Part shown: positions 9,656 to 22,165 of the stretch, piece by piece
Layout of the letters: each line of letters opens with the position of its first letter
Numbering within the stretch: the first letter of the stretch is position 1
Assembly (NCBI RefSeq): GCF_001921215.1
Contig: NZ_MSIF01000038.1
Location: 1-60,567, forward strand
Length of the DNA stretch: 60,567 nucleotides
Direction: 5' to 3'
DNA from: Actinophytocola xinjiangensis
Lineage (GTDB): Bacteria > Actinomycetota > Actinomycetes > Mycobacteriales > Pseudonocardiaceae
Program-made: the position numbers and the translations under genes
The notes under the pieces: model-generated
What the model saw: only the letters and a program-made list of their open reading frames with translations
Database searches by the model: none
What the model was told of the DNA's origin: nothing

Positions 9656-10593
9656 TCTCTCTGCGTTACCACATCGTCTCCATCGCCGCCGTGTTCCTCG
9701 CGCTCGCCGTCGGCGTCGTGCTCGGGTCGACCACCCTGTCCCGCACGCTGCTCTCCGGGCTGACCGACGACAACGACCAGCTCGTCGACCAGGTCAACGA
9801 CCTGCAGGCCGGGCGCAACGCCCAGGACGCCCGGCTCGCCGACTCCGACGAGTTCATCGGCGCGGTGTCGCCGCTGGTCGTGCGGGGTGAGCTGGAGCGA
9901 CGCACGGTCGTGATCGTCACCACCGCCGACGCCGACCCGCTGGACCGCGACGCGCTCAAGACCCAGCTCGGCAACGCCGGCGCCCGGGTCACCGGCGAAC
10001 TCCAGCTCACCGAGGCGTTCACCGACCCGGGCAAGGGCGACCAGCTCAAGGACATCGTCATCCGGCTGCTGCCGGCCGGCGTGCGGCTGCCGACGGCGTC
10101 GGACCCGGGCACCCTGGCGGGCGGGCTGCTCGGCCCGCTGCTGCTCATCGGCAAGGACGACAACCGGCCGCAGGCCTCGCCCGAGGAGACCGCCGCGGCG
10201 CTCGCCGGGCTCACCGAGGGCGGGTTCGTCAAAGCCAGCTCCGGGCTCCAGCCCGCCCAGCTCGCGGTCGTGCTCACCGGCGGGGCCGTCGAGGGCGACG
10301 GCGCGGGCGACCGGGCGGCGACCGTCGCCCGGGTCGCCATCCAGCTCGACCGGGCCGGCGCCGGCACGGTGCTGGCCGGTGCCGACGGCTCGGCCAGCGG
10401 CACCGGGCCGGTCGGGGTGATCCGCGCCGACACCTCCGCCACCGACATTCTGTCCACAGTGGACAACGTACGGACCCCGGCCGGCCGGTTGGTCACCGTG
10501 TTGGCGCTGCGTGAGCAGCTCGAAGGCGGGTCAGGGCGCTACGGCAGCGCCGGCAACGCGGCGGCGGCGGTGCCCGGCGCACCCGTGGAATGA
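9652..10593 (+). CDS. steB: SteB / MctB family membrane-anchored protein (Rv1698-like)
   Basis: The 313-aa protein begins with a short cytoplasmic segment and one membrane helix (about 8-30), followed by a coiled-coil-like stretch and an extracytoplasmic domain. This matches the copper-transporter/MctB family, whose M. tuberculosis member Rv1698 has been linked to copper tolerance and whose corynebacterial member SteB is the partner of SteA. Overlap with steA implies coupled synthesis. Which of the two proposed roles applies here cannot be read from the sequence. Confidence 0.86.
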   Translation: MISLRYHIVSIAAVFLALAVGVVLGSTTLSRTLLSGLTDDNDQLVDQVNDLQAGRNAQDARLADSDEFIGAVSPLVVRGELERRTVVIVTTADADPLDRDALKTQLGNAGARVTGELQLTEAFTDPGKGDQLKDIVIRLLPAGVRLPTASDPGTLAGGLLGPLLLIGKDDNRPQASPEETAAALAGLTEGGFVKASSGLQPAQLAVVLTGGAVEGDGAGDRAATVARVAIQLDRAGAGTVLAGADGSASGTGPVGVIRADTSATDILSTVDNVRTPAGRLVTVLALREQLEGGSGRYGSAGNAAAAVPGAPVE

Positions 10594-10637
10594 CGCCGCC
10601 CGAGAGCGTGTCGTGAGAGGAACCTCGGGGCAGGTGA

Positions 10638-10643
10638 TACGGT
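10638..10643 (+). promoter_or_regulatory. Candidate -10 element giving a leaderless pyrG transcript
   Basis: TACGGT fits TANNNT and ends eight bases before the GTG at 10652. This is the spacing expected if transcription starts at or next to the start codon. No convincing -35 is seen. Confidence 0.35.
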
Positions 10644-10645
10644 GA

Positions 10646-13070
<2,425 letters not shown>

Positions 13071-13074
<4 letters not shown>

Positions 13075-14519
13075 TCGGCCAGTTCGGACTCGGCGCGGCG
13101 GATGGCGGCGAACTCCTCCTCGGGGACGTTGGCGACCAGGTGGTGGCGGCTGTAGAAGTAGAAGTACGCCAGTGCGATCAGCAGGATCCCGGCGGTGATG
13201 GCGGCGGCCAGTTCGTCGACGAAGAAGGTGGCGATGACCGCGCCGACGGCGAGGACGGCGGCGATGCTGGTGGTCACCACGCCGCCGGGGGTGCGGTACG
13301 GGCGTTCCAGGTTCGGTTCGCGGACCCGGAGCACGATGTGCGACACGTTGAGCAGCACGTAGGACACCGTCGCGCCGAACACCGCGATGTTGATCAGCAG
13401 GGCGCCGTCCATGGTGGCCGTGGCCAGGATGAAGCCGATGGTGCCGGGGACGATCAGCGCGAGGTACGGGGTCTTGCGCCGGCCGGTCACCGACATCCAC
13501 CGGGGCAGGTAGCCGGCGCGGGACAGGGCGAACAGCTGTCGTGAGTAGGCGTAGATGATCGAGAAGAAGCTGGCCACCAACCCGGCGAGGCCGACGTAGT
13601 TGACGAACTGCGCCAGGAAGTTGTCCCCGCCGTAGGCGGCGCGGATCGCGTCCGGCAGCGGGTTGTCCGACTCGGCGATGGTCGACGAGCCGGCCGCGCC
13701 GGGCGCCACGACCAGCATCAGCGCGGCGAACACCAGCAGCGCGGCCATCGCGGCGATGATGCCGCGGGGCAGGTCCCGCCGGGGGTTGGAGGCCTCCTCG
13801 GCGGCCAGCGGCACGCCCTCGACGGCGAGGAAGAACCAGATCCCGTACACGAACGCGGCCAGCACGCCGGCGATGCCGTAGGGCAGGAACGTGCTGGCGC
13901 CGGCGGCGTCGGTCGCGGCGATGTCGAACAGGTTGTCCGGGTCGAACTTGCCGATCATGCCGACCACGAACACCACCAGCGCCACCACCGCGATCCCGGT
14001 GATCACGAACATCACCCGCAGCGCCTCGCCCACACCCCACAGGTGCACGCCGATGAAGATCAGGTAGCAGGCCAGGAACACCGGCCAGCCGCTGGTGATC
14101 CCGAACAGCCCAAGCGACTCGACGTAGCCGCCGATGAACACCGAGATCGCCGCCGGGGCGATGGCGTACTCGATCAGGATCGCCGTGCCGGTGGCGAACC
14201 CGCCGGTCGGGCCGAGCGCGCGCCGCGCGAAGCCGTAGCCGGCGCCGGCCACCGGCATCGCCGAGGCCATCTCCGCCAGACCGAAAACCATGCACGTGTA
14301 CATGACGGCCATCAGTGCGGTGGCGATGAGCAGGCCGCCCCACCCGCCTTCGGCGAGGCCGAAGTTCCAGCCGGCGAAGTCGCCGGAGATCACGTAGGCG
14401 ACGCCGAGGCCGGCCAGCAGGACCCAGCCCGCCGCGCCTCTGCGCAGCTGGCGCTGCTCCAGGTAGCTCGCCGGGGCGGTCTGGTACTCAACATTCTCGC
14501 GGTGATGCGGAGTAGACAC
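13071..14519 (-). CDS. APC-superfamily amino acid / ethanolamine permease
   Basis: The 482-aa protein has about twelve hydrophobic segments. Its opening region (YLEQRQLRRGAAGWVLL, then GLGVAYVISGDFAGWNFG and the MASAMPVAGAGYG motif) is the hallmark of the ethanolamine permease branch of the APC superfamily. The GTG start follows AGGGAGC by four bases. It is divergent from a gamma-glutamyl ligase operon, which fits import of an amine substrate. Uptake of another amino alcohol, amine or amino acid is possible. Confidence 0.8.
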
Positions 14520-14586
14520 GGCAGCTCCCTAATGGGCCAGCAGCAGTCCTTTGAGCCTTCTGAGAGTGATCCTCAGGCTGGGGCAG

Positions 14587-14649
14587 TGTCAAGACTCCAT
14601 CTGTTGACACATCCCGGTAACCCAGGTGGAATGGGTCAGGTCTGATCCA
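14587..14649 (+). promoter_or_regulatory. Promoter and operator of the amine-utilisation operon
   Basis: TTGACA (14604-14609) and TGGAAT (14627-14632) are separated by 17 bp and form a good sigma-A-type promoter for the ligase gene. An inverted TGTCAA lies at 14587-14592 and could serve as -35 for the divergent permease. Just after the -10 element, 14632-14649 is an 18-bp imperfect palindrome (TGGGTCAG-GT-CTGATCCA, 7 of 8 pairs). It covers the transcription start and is a good candidate site for the FadR-type regulator encoded at the end of the operon. Confidence 0.5.
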
Positions 14650-14663
14650 TTGGAGGAACTCTT

Positions 14664-16028
14664 ATGGGACACCGGGACGGCATGCTCACCGTCGACCGAC
14701 TACGCGTTCTGGCCGACGAGGGCGTGATCGACACCGTGCTGGTGGCCATCACCGACATGCAGGGCCGGTTGCAGGGCAAGCGGTGCTCGGCCGAGTACTT
14801 CGTCAACGAGGTACTCACCCACGCCACCGAGGCGTGCAATTACTTGTTGGCCGTGGACGTCGACATGAACACCGTCGACGGGTACGCCATGTCCTCCTGG
14901 GAGCGCGGCTACGGCGACTTCGTCATGCGCCCTGACCTCGACACGCTGCGCCTGATCCCGTGGCACCCGGGCACCGCGCTGGTACTGGCCGACGTCGAGT
15001 GGGTCGGCGGCGGACCGGTCGCCGCGTCGCCCCGGCAGGTACTGCGGCGCCAGCTCGACCGGCTGGCCGAACGCGGCCTGACCGCCCACGTCGGCACCGA
15101 GCTGGAGTTCATCGTCTTCGACGACACCTACGAACAGGCCTGGGACAGGGGATACCGCGACCTCACTCCGGCCAACCAGTACAACGTGGACTACTCGATG
15201 CTGGGCACCGGCCGGCTGGAGCCGCTGCTGCGCGACATCCGCAACGGCATGTCCGGCGCCGGGCTGTACGTGGAGTCGGCCAAGGGCGAGTGCAACCCCG
15301 GCCAGCACGAGATCGCCTTCCGGTACACCACCGCGCTGTCCACGTGCGACAACCACAGCATCTACAAGACCGGCGCCAAGGAGATCGCCGCGCGGCACGG
15401 CAAGAGCCTGACGTTCATGGCCAAGTACAACGAACGCGAGGGCAACTCCTGCCACGTGCACCTCTCGCTGCGCGGCACCGACGACGCACCCGTGCTCGCC
15501 GGCGACGGTGAGCACGGCTTCTCCCCGCTGATGACCCACTTCCTCGCCGGCCAGCTGGCGATGCTGCGCGAGCTGACCTTCTTCTTCGCGCCGAACATCA
15601 ACTCCTACAAGCGTTTCCAGCCCGGCAGCTTCGCCCCGACGTCGGTGGCCTGGGGGGTGGACAACCGCACCTGCGCGCTGCGCGTGGTCGGCCACGACGA
15701 GTCGCTGCGGGTGGAGAACCGGGTCCCCGGCGGCGACATGAACCCCTATCTCGGGGTCGCCGCCCTGATCGCCGCCGGCCTGCACGGCATCGAGAACGAG
15801 CTGGCCCTGGAGCCCGAGTTCACCGGAAACGCCTACGCCGCCGACAAACCCCGCGTCCCGGCCACGCTGCGCGAGGCGACCGACCTGCTCGCCGCGAGCA
15901 CGCTCGCCCGCACCGCGTTCGGCGACGAGGTCGTCGACCACTACCTGAACAACGCCCGCGTGGAACTCGCCGCCTACGACGCGGCGGTCACCGACTGGGA
16001 GCGGATCCGTGGCTTCGAACGCCTCTAG
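14664..16028 (+). CDS. Glutamine synthetase-family gamma-glutamyl-amine ligase (GlnA3/GlnA4 type)
   Basis: The 454-aa protein has the GS catalytic-domain motifs: a GTELEF glutamate motif, NPGQHEI, the histidine segment NSCHVHLSLRG and the VENRVPGGDMNPYL region. It is shorter and more divergent than assimilatory GlnA. GGAGG lies seven bases before the ATG. In Streptomyces, GlnA3 and GlnA4 glutamylate polyamines and ethanolamine rather than ammonia. The adjacent ethanolamine-type permease favours gamma-glutamylethanolamide synthesis here, but polyamines remain possible. It heads a five-gene overlapping operon. Confidence 0.85.
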   Translation: MGHRDGMLTVDRLRVLADEGVIDTVLVAITDMQGRLQGKRCSAEYFVNEVLTHATEACNYLLAVDVDMNTVDGYAMSSWERGYGDFVMRPDLDTLRLIPWHPGTALVLADVEWVGGGPVAASPRQVLRRQLDRLAERGLTAHVGTELEFIVFDDTYEQAWDRGYRDLTPANQYNVDYSMLGTGRLEPLLRDIRNGMSGAGLYVESAKGECNPGQHEIAFRYTTALSTCDNHSIYKTGAKEIAARHGKSLTFMAKYNEREGNSCHVHLSLRGTDDAPVLAGDGEHGFSPLMTHFLAGQLAMLRELTFFFAPNINSYKRFQPGSFAPTSVAWGVDNRTCALRVVGHDESLRVENRVPGGDMNPYLGVAALIAAGLHGIENELALEPEFTGNAYAADKPRVPATLREATDLLAASTLARTAFGDEVVDHYLNNARVELAAYDAAVTDWERIRGFERL

Positions 16029-16716
16029 CCCGCTGATCGGCCTCACCACCTACGTCGAGCAGGCCAGCTTCGGGTTCTGGGACCTGCCCTCGGCCGTCCT
16101 GCCCGGGGTCTACCTCGACGGGGTCACCGCCGTCGGTGGCACCCCGATCCTGCTGCCGCCCGCCACCACCTGGGAGGCCGCCCACCTGTCCGGTCTGGAC
16201 GGTCTGATCGTGGTCGGCGGCGCCGACATCGACCCGGCCCGCTACGGCGCGGCCAGGGACCCGGCGACCGGCCCGGCCCGCGCCGACCGCGACGCCGCCG
16301 AGTCCGACCTGGTGGCGCTCGCGCTGAAGACCGGCCTGCCGCTGCTCGGCGTGTGCCGGGGGTTGCAGATGCTCAACGTCGTGCTCGGCGGAACCCTGCA
16401 CCAGCACCTGCCCGACGTCGTGGGCACCACCGACCACGTGCCCCGGCTGGGAACCTTCGGCGAGGTCGGCGTGCGGATCGCCGAGGGCAGTCGGCTCGCC
16501 GGCATCCTCGGCGAGCAGGTCGACGTGCGCTGCCACCACCACCAGGCGATCGACCGCCTCGGCGAGGGGCTCGTCCCGGTCGCGTGGGCCGCCGACGGCA
16601 CGGTGGAGGCCGTCGAACTGCCGGGGGAGACCTTCTGCCTCGGCGTGCAGTGGCACCCGGAGATGGACGTTGACCGGCGGCTGTTCGCGGCGCTGGTCGA
16701 GGAGGCACGACGATGA
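16009..16716 (+). CDS. Class I glutamine amidotransferase-like gamma-glutamyl hydrolase (PuuD type)
   Basis: The 235-aa protein has the nucleophile motif GVCRGLQ and the late QWHPEM motif (His-Glu of the triad), placing it in the gamma-glutamyl-GABA hydrolase family. It would release glutamate from the oxidised gamma-glutamylated intermediate. The GTG start lies within the last 20 bases of the ligase gene. The stop overlaps the aldehyde dehydrogenase start (ATGA). Confidence 0.87.
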   Translation: MASNASSPLIGLTTYVEQASFGFWDLPSAVLPGVYLDGVTAVGGTPILLPPATTWEAAHLSGLDGLIVVGGADIDPARYGAARDPATGPARADRDAAESDLVALALKTGLPLLGVCRGLQMLNVVLGGTLHQHLPDVVGTTDHVPRLGTFGEVGVRIAEGSRLAGILGEQVDVRCHHHQAIDRLGEGLVPVAWAADGTVEAVELPGETFCLGVQWHPEMDVDRRLFAALVEEARR

Positions 16717-18080
16717 ACACCGAGGTGGTCAACCCGGCGACCGAGCAGGTGGTGGCGACCGTGCCGTCGACCTCGGCCGCCGACGCCGACGCGGCGATCG
16801 AGCGGGCGCACCGCGCGCTGCCGGCCTGGCGGGCCGTCGCGCCCGGTGACCGCGCCCGGCTGCTGCGGCGCTTCGCCGAGGCCGTCGACTCCGATGTGGA
16901 CAACCTGGCCTCGTTGGAGGTCGCCAACTCCGGGCACACGATCGGCAACGCGCGGTGGGAGGCCGGCAACGTCCGCGACGTGCTGCACTACTACGCCGCC
17001 GCGCCGGAACGGCTGTTCGGCCGGCAGATCCCGGTGCCCGGCGGGGTGAACGTCACCTTCGCCGAGCCGCTGGGCGTGGTCGGCGTGATCGTGCCGTGGA
17101 ACTTCCCGATGCCCATCGCCGGCTGGGGTTTCGCGCCCGCGCTGGCCGCCGGCAACACCGTGGTGCTCAAACCGGCGGAGCTGACCCCGCTGACCGCGAT
17201 CCGCCTCGGTGAGCTGGCCCGCGAGGCCGGGATCGGCGAGGACGTGTTCCAGGTGCTGCCCGGCCGTGGCTCGGTCGTCGGCCAGCGGTTCGTCGACCAT
17301 CCGTTGGTGCGCAAGGTGGTGTTCACCGGGTCGACCGAGGTCGGCCGGGGCATCATGGCGGGCTGCGCTGCCCAGGTGAAACGGGTGACGCTGGAACTCG
17401 GCGGCAAGAACGCCAACATCGTGTTCGCCGACGCCGACCTGGAGCGCGCGGCGGCGACCGCGCCCTACGGGGTGTTCGACAACGCCGGCCAGGACTGCTG
17501 TGCCCGGTCGCGGATCCTGGTGCAGCGCAGCGCGTTCGACCGGTTCCTAGGACTGCTCGAACCGGCCGTGCGCGGGGTGGTCGTCGGCGACCCGGCCAGC
17601 GAGCGGACCGAGATGGGCCCGCTGATCTCCGCCGGCCACCTGGCCTCCGTGTCGTCCTATGTGGACGACGAGGTGGAGGTGGCGTTCCGGGGCAGCGCGC
17701 CGGAGGGCCCCGGCTACTGGTTCCCGCCGACGGTCGTCCTGCCGCGAACCCCGACCGACCGGACGGTCGTCGACGAGGTGTTCGGGCCGGTGGTCACCGT
17801 GCAGGCCTTCGACGACGAGGCCGACGCGCTGAGGATGGCCAACGACACCGACTACGGCCTGTCCGGCTCGATCTGGACCCGGGACGTCGGCCGCGCGCTG
17901 CGGGTAGCGCGCGGGGTGGAGGCCGGCAACCTGTCGGTCAACTCGCACTCGTCGGTGCGGTACTGGACGCCCTTCGGGGGCATGAAGCAGTCCGGGCTCG
18001 GCCGCGAGCTCGGACCGGACGCGCTGGACGCGTTCACCGAGACCAAGAACGTGTTCATCGCCACCGAGGGGGAGTCATGA
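16713..18080 (+). CDS. NAD(P)-dependent aldehyde dehydrogenase
   Basis: The 455-aa ALDH has the VPWNFP cofactor segment, the catalytic glutamate in VTLELGGKN and the nucleophilic cysteine in [11 protein letters not shown]. In this operon it should oxidise the aldehyde formed from a gamma-glutamylated amine or amino alcohol. It overlaps both neighbours by 4 nt. The best family match is betaine- or aminoaldehyde-type, but the substrate cannot be fixed from sequence. Confidence 0.88.
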   Translation: MNTEVVNPATEQVVATVPSTSAADADAAIERAHRALPAWRAVAPGDRARLLRRFAEAVDSDVDNLASLEVANSGHTIGNARWEAGNVRDVLHYYAAAPERLFGRQIPVPGGVNVTFAEPLGVVGVIVPWNFPMPIAGWGFAPALAAGNTVVLKPAELTPLTAIRLGELAREAGIGEDVFQVLPGRGSVVGQRFVDHPLVRKVVFTGSTEVGRGIMAGCAAQVKRVTLELGGKNANIVFADADLERAAATAPYGVFDNAGQDCCARSRILVQRSAFDRFLGLLEPAVRGVVVGDPASERTEMGPLISAGHLASVSSYVDDEVEVAFRGSAPEGPGYWFPPTVVLPRTPTDRTVVDEVFGPVVTVQAFDDEADALRMANDTDYGLSGSIWTRDVGRALRVARGVEAGNLSVNSHSSVRYWTPFGGMKQSGLGRELGPDALDAFTETKNVFIATEGES

Positions 18081-18841
18081 ATCGCTTGCGGGACAAGGTC
18101 GCCGTCATCACCGGAGCGGCCAGCGGGATCGGCCTGGCCACCGCGCGCCGCTTCGCCGAGGAAGGTGCGCTGGTCGTCGGCGTCGACCTGAACACCGAGG
18201 CGATCACCGCCCTGGCCGGCGAGATCGGCGGCGACGCGATCACCTGCGACGTGACCGACGAGCCGGCCGTCGAGGCGCTGTACGCGCAGGTCGTGGAGCG
18301 GCACGGCAGCGTGGACATCGCGTTCAACAACGCCGGCATCTCGCCACCGGAGGACGCCTCGATCCTGGAGACCGGCATCGAGGCGTGGGAGCACGTGCAG
18401 CGGGTCAACCTCACGTCGGTGTACCTGTGCTGCAAGTACGTGTTGCCGCACATGCGCCGCCAGGGCCGGGGTTCGATCATCAACACCGCGTCGTTCGTGG
18501 CCGTGCTGGGCGCGGCGACCTCGCAGATCTCCTACACCGCGTCCAAGGGCGGGGTGCTGGCGATGAGCCGGGAGCTGGGGGTGGAGTTCGCGCGCGAGGG
18601 CATCCGGGTCAACGCGCTGTGCCCGGGTCCGGTGAACACGCCGCTGCTCAAGGAGTTGTTCGCCGCAGACGCCGAACGGGCGCAGCGGCGGCTGGTGCAC
18701 GTGCCGATGGGCCGGTTCGCCGAGCCGGAGGAGATCGCCGCCGCGACCGCGTTCCTGGCCAGCGACGACGCGTCGTTCGTCACCGCGTCGACGTTCCTCG
18801 TGGACGGCGGGATCTCCGGCGCCTACGTCACCCCGCTCTAG
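18077..18841 (+). CDS. SDR family oxidoreductase (glucose/ribitol-type)
   Basis: The 254-aa classical short-chain dehydrogenase has the TGAASGIG cofactor motif near the N-terminus, the NNAG motif, and the catalytic SYTASK (YxxxK). As part of the amine operon it could oxidise the hydroxyl group of gamma-glutamylethanolamide to the aldehyde used by the neighbouring ALDH; this is inferred from context only. It overlaps ALDH by 4 nt. Confidence 0.85.
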   Translation: MNRLRDKVAVITGAASGIGLATARRFAEEGALVVGVDLNTEAITALAGEIGGDAITCDVTDEPAVEALYAQVVERHGSVDIAFNNAGISPPEDASILETGIEAWEHVQRVNLTSVYLCCKYVLPHMRRQGRGSIINTASFVAVLGAATSQISYTASKGGVLAMSRELGVEFAREGIRVNALCPGPVNTPLLKELFAADAERAQRRLVHVPMGRFAEPEEIAAATAFLASDDASFVTASTFLVDGGISGAYVTPL

Positions 18842-19572
18842 TGTCAGTCCACAGAGGACCGCACGCGGCCGAGGCGGTGTTCCGGCCGGTGCGCCCCCGC
18901 AACGCCTTCGAGGAGACCGTCGAACGGCTGCTCCAGGCGATCCGGCTGGGCGTCGTGGCCCCCGGCGAACGCCTGCCCGCCGAACGCGACCTCGCCGCCC
19001 GCCTCGCGGTGAGCCGGGTGACCCTGCGCGACGCGATCCGCGCGGTGGCCGACGCCGGCTACGTCGAGTCCCGCCGGGGCCGCTACGGCGGCACGTTCGT
19101 CGCCGACGACCTGCCGGCGAGCCCGCGTCCCCGGCGCCGCGCGCCCCTGCCCGGCGCCGACATCGAGGACGTGCTGACCCTGCGCCGGGTCCTGGAAACC
19201 GGTGCGGCGCAGGCGGCCGCGGCCCGGTCGTTGAGCCCGTCGGACCGCCAGCACCTGCGGGTGCGGCTGACCGACGTGGCCGGGGTGGCGGCGGGGGAGG
19301 AGGCGGAGTACCGCCGGCTGGACTCCCGTCTGCACCTGGCGATCGCCGAGGTCACCGCGTCGCCGTCGCTGACCAGCGCCGTGGCTGACGTCCGCACGAA
19401 GGTCAACGAGCTGCTGGACGCGATCCCGTTGCTGGCCGTCAACATCGGCCACTCGAACGACCAGCACCACACCGTCGTCGAGGCGATCCTGTCCGGCGAC
19501 GCCCAGACCGCCAGGGTGGCGATGGCCGAACACCTGGAGGGCACGGAAGCGCTGCTCAGAGGCTTTCTCTAG
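18841..19572 (+). CDS. GntR/FadR family transcriptional regulator of the amine operon
   Basis: The start chosen is the GTG at 18841 that shares its G with the SDR stop, giving 243 aa. A second GTG at 18880 would remove 13 residues. The N-terminal winged helix-turn-helix (RLPAERDLAARLAVSRVTLRDAI) and the helical C-terminal FCD domain with conserved His residues mark the FadR subfamily. It is the last gene of the operon and likely binds the palindrome at 14632-14649. The end overlaps the converging DUF1707 gene. Confidence 0.86.
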   Translation: MSVHRGPHAAEAVFRPVRPRNAFEETVERLLQAIRLGVVAPGERLPAERDLAARLAVSRVTLRDAIRAVADAGYVESRRGRYGGTFVADDLPASPRPRRRAPLPGADIEDVLTLRRVLETGAAQAAAARSLSPSDRQHLRVRLTDVAGVAAGEEAEYRRLDSRLHLAIAEVTASPSLTSAVADVRTKVNELLDAIPLLAVNIGHSNDQHHTVVEAILSGDAQTARVAMAEHLEGTEALLRGFL

Positions 19573-20042
19573 TCGCGCAGCCGGCGTCCTTCGCCGTCCA
19601 CGCCGCCGTTGACGATCAGCAGGATGCCGTCGATGACGCTCCAGACGATCCCGACGAACATGAACGAGGTCAACAGCTGCGCGAGGCCGACGCCGGTGTG
19701 TCCGGTGTAGAACCGCCCGATGCCGAAGGGCAACAGGATCTGCAACACGCCCGCCGCGAGCTTGCTCTTGTCGGACATGACCGCGGGTTCGGACCTGGCG
19801 CGATGTGCCGGCAGCGGTGGTTGTCGCTGCACCGGCGGCACCATGAACGCGGGATAGGGCGGTGGCAGGTCGCGGAACAACGGCCGCAGATCGCCTCGGG
19901 TGGTGGCCTCCAGCGCGGCGCCCACCCGCTGCTCGTACTCCTCCATCGCCAGCCGGCCCTCGGAGAAGTGGTCACCGAGAATGTTCACCGCGGCCTCACG
20001 CTCGGACGTGCCGACGCGGAGGTCGTCACTGCCGATCGACAC
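19569..20042 (-). CDS. DUF1707-TM2 domain membrane protein
   Basis: I chose the GTG at 20042 over the GTG at 20075 because a GAAGGGAAGG ribosome site sits five bases upstream and a TATCGT -10 element (20074-20079, minus strand) leaves room for a short leader. The 157-aa protein has an N-terminal DUF1707 domain (DLRVGTSEREAAVNIL...HFSEGRLAMEEYEQRV), a Pro-rich linker, and a C-terminal TM2 domain of two hydrophobic helices with the PFGIGRFYTGHTGVGLAQL turn. Its function is unknown. Confidence 0.82.
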   Translation of the reverse strand: MSIGSDDLRVGTSEREAAVNILGDHFSEGRLAMEEYEQRVGAALEATTRGDLRPLFRDLPPPYPAFMVPPVQRQPPLPAHRARSEPAVMSDKSKLAAGVLQILLPFGIGRFYTGHTGVGLAQLLTSFMFVGIVWSVIDGILLIVNGGVDGEGRRLRD

Positions 20043-20163
20043 GGTTACCTTCCCTTCCCGGTGTACGAATTCCACGATACGTCAGCGCGCCACCTCCCCG
20101 GCGCCGGATGACGACGAATAGGCTGACCCGACTCCGGTGCTACGCCGCTCTGCGGGAGGTGTC

Positions 20164-21096
20164 ATGGTCGAGGTCGCGCCGGCACTGGCCGACGCCGTGG
20201 CCGCCTACCTCGACCACCTGGCCGTCGAGCGCGGCACGGCCCGCAACACCCTCGACAGCTACACCCGTGACCTGCGCCGTTACGCCGAACACCTCACCAG
20301 TTCCGGCCTGCCGGACCTGGTGGCCGTCTCCGAGCCGCACGTGTCGGCGTTCCTCGCCGTCCTCCGGGAGGGCGACGCCACCCACCCCCCGCTGGCGGCG
20401 TCCTCGGCGGCCAGGGCGCTGGTGGCGGTGCGCGGCCTGCACCGCTTCGCCGTCCGCGAAGGCATGGTCGACCTGGATCCGGCGCGCGAGGTCCGCCCCC
20501 CGGCCGCCCCCCGCCGACTCCCCAAGGCGCTGCCCGTGGACGACGTCCTGCGCCTGCTCGACACCCCCGCGCTGGAAGGCCCGGGCCCGCTGCGTGACCG
20601 GGCCCTGCTGGAGGTCCTGTACTCCACCGGCGCCCGAATCTCCGAGGCCGTTGGCCTCGACCTGGACGACATCGACAAGACGGAGCGAACAGTCCGCCTG
20701 GACGGCAAGGGCGGCAAGCAACGCCTGGTCCCGATCGGCCGTCCCGCCCTCAACGCCCTGGACGCGTACCTGGTCAGGGCCCGCCCCGGCCTGGCCACCC
20801 GAGGTCGGGGCACCCCGGCGGTCTTCCTCAACGTCCGGGGCGGGCGGCTGTCCAGGCAGAGCGCCTGGCAGGTGCTGAAGGTGGCGGCCGAACGGGCGGG
20901 GATCGCGGCCTCGGTGTCCCCGCACACCCTGCGGCACTCGTTCGCCACCCATCTCCTGGAGGGCGGCGCGGATGTCCGGGTCGTCCAGGAACTCCTGGGC
21001 CACGCCTCGGTGACCACCACCCAGATCTACACGCTGGTCACCGTCAACACCCTCCGAGAGGTCTACGCCACCGCCCACCCGAGAGCCAGGGGCTGA
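20164..21096 (+). CDS. xerD: Site-specific tyrosine recombinase XerD
   Basis: Chromosome-dimer resolution recombinase acting at dif. The 310-aa protein has the N-terminal SAM-like core-binding domain and the catalytic residues: R in [12 protein letters not shown]-x-x-R in [11 protein letters not shown] in LLGHASV and the nucleophile Y in TTQIYT. The ATG at 20164 follows GGGAGG by four bases and gives the usual N-terminus; the upstream GTG at 20137 adds nine residues. Position matches M. tuberculosis xerD. Confidence 0.93.
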   Translation: MVEVAPALADAVAAYLDHLAVERGTARNTLDSYTRDLRRYAEHLTSSGLPDLVAVSEPHVSAFLAVLREGDATHPPLAASSAARALVAVRGLHRFAVREGMVDLDPAREVRPPAAPRRLPKALPVDDVLRLLDTPALEGPGPLRDRALLEVLYSTGARISEAVGLDLDDIDKTERTVRLDGKGGKQRLVPIGRPALNALDAYLVRARPGLATRGRGTPAVFLNVRGGRLSRQSAWQVLKVAAERAGIAASVSPHTLRHSFATHLLEGGADVRVVQELLGHASVTTTQIYTLVTVNTLREVYATAHPRARG

Positions 21097-21159
21097 TCCG
21101 CGACAACACGCTCCCTCACCACCCGCGACAACTGGAACACCGAGAAACGGCGAGCCTCT

Positions 21160-21189
21160 TTGCCGCTTCCGCGGCCTGATCTCTAAGCT
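21160..21189 (+). promoter_or_regulatory. Candidate promoter of the parA-scpAB-rluB operon
   Basis: TTGCCG (21160-21165) and TAAGCT (21184-21189) are spaced by 18 bp in the only sizeable gap before this gene run. An AAGGAG ribosome site follows at 21211. Confidence 0.4.
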
Positions 21190-21226
21190 GCGGCGGACAG
21201 CGCGGACGACAAGGAGCTAGGTCGAT

Positions 21227-22165
21227 ATGTCGACAATGCATCCCTCGGAACGGGAGCTCAGCCTCGCCCCACGAGCGGCTTCCGACGAGGACGAGGCGCT
21301 CGACGACAGCCCGAACGGCTCACTGGGCCCGACCGGCCGACCCAAGCGGCACATTCCCGAACCACCGCTGCTCAACGGGCACGGCCCGGCGAAGGTCCTC
21401 GCCCTGTGCAACCAGAAGGGTGGGGTCGGCAAGACGACGTCGACCATAAACCTCGGCGCCGCGCTGACGGAGTTCGGCCGGCGCGTGCTGATCGTCGACT
21501 TCGACCCGCAGGGAGCGCTCTCCGTCGGTCTCGGTATCCCCGCTCACCAGCTCGAACGCACCATCTACAACGTGATCATCGACCGTTCGGTGACCGCGTC
21601 GGACGCCGTGATCCGTACCGGTGTCGAGAACATGGACCTGCTGCCGAGCAACATCGACCTGTCCGCCGCCGAGGTGCAGCTGGTGGCCGAGGTGGGTCGC
21701 GAGCACACGCTGGTCCGCGCGCTGCGCCCGGTCATCGACTACTACGACTACATCCTCATCGACTGCCAGCCCTCGCTCGGCCTGCTCACGGTCAACGCGC
21801 TGGCCGCGGCGGACGGCGTGCTGATCCCGCTGGAGTGCGAGTTCTTCAGCCTGCGCGGGGTCGCCCTGCTGATCGACACGATCGAGAAGGTGCGCGAGCG
21901 GCTCAACCCGAAGCTGGAGATCACCGGCATCCTCGCCACCATGTTCGACCCGCGCACGCTGCACTCCCGCGAGGTGATCGCGCGCGTCGTCGAACGGTTC
22001 GAGGACATCGTGTTCGACAGCGTGATCAACCGGACCGTCCGGTTCCCGGAGACGACCGTCGCCGGCGCGCCGATCACGGTGTGGGCGCCGCGCTCGGCCG
22101 GGGCGAAGGCCTACCGGCAGCTGGCCCGCGAGGTCATTGCCCGGGAAGTGGCGATGGCCCGGTGA
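21227..22165 (+). CDS. parA: ParA/Soj-family ATPase (Rv1708-like)
   Basis: The 312-aa protein has a ~55-residue charged, Pro-rich N-terminal tail, then the deviant Walker A KGGVGKTT (64-71), Walker A' IVDFDPQG and Walker B ILIDCQP. This is the second, orphan ParA found next to scpA in actinobacteria, separate from the origin parAB pair. The stop overlaps the next gene by 4 nt. Confidence 0.9.
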   Translation: MSTMHPSERELSLAPRAASDEDEALDDSPNGSLGPTGRPKRHIPEPPLLNGHGPAKVLALCNQKGGVGKTTSTINLGAALTEFGRRVLIVDFDPQGALSVGLGIPAHQLERTIYNVIIDRSVTASDAVIRTGVENMDLLPSNIDLSAAEVQLVAEVGREHTLVRALRPVIDYYDYILIDCQPSLGLLTVNALAAADGVLIPLECEFFSLRGVALLIDTIEKVRERLNPKLEITGILATMFDPRTLHSREVIARVVERFEDIVFDSVINRTVRFPETTVAGAPITVWAPRSAGAKAYRQLAREVIAREVAMAR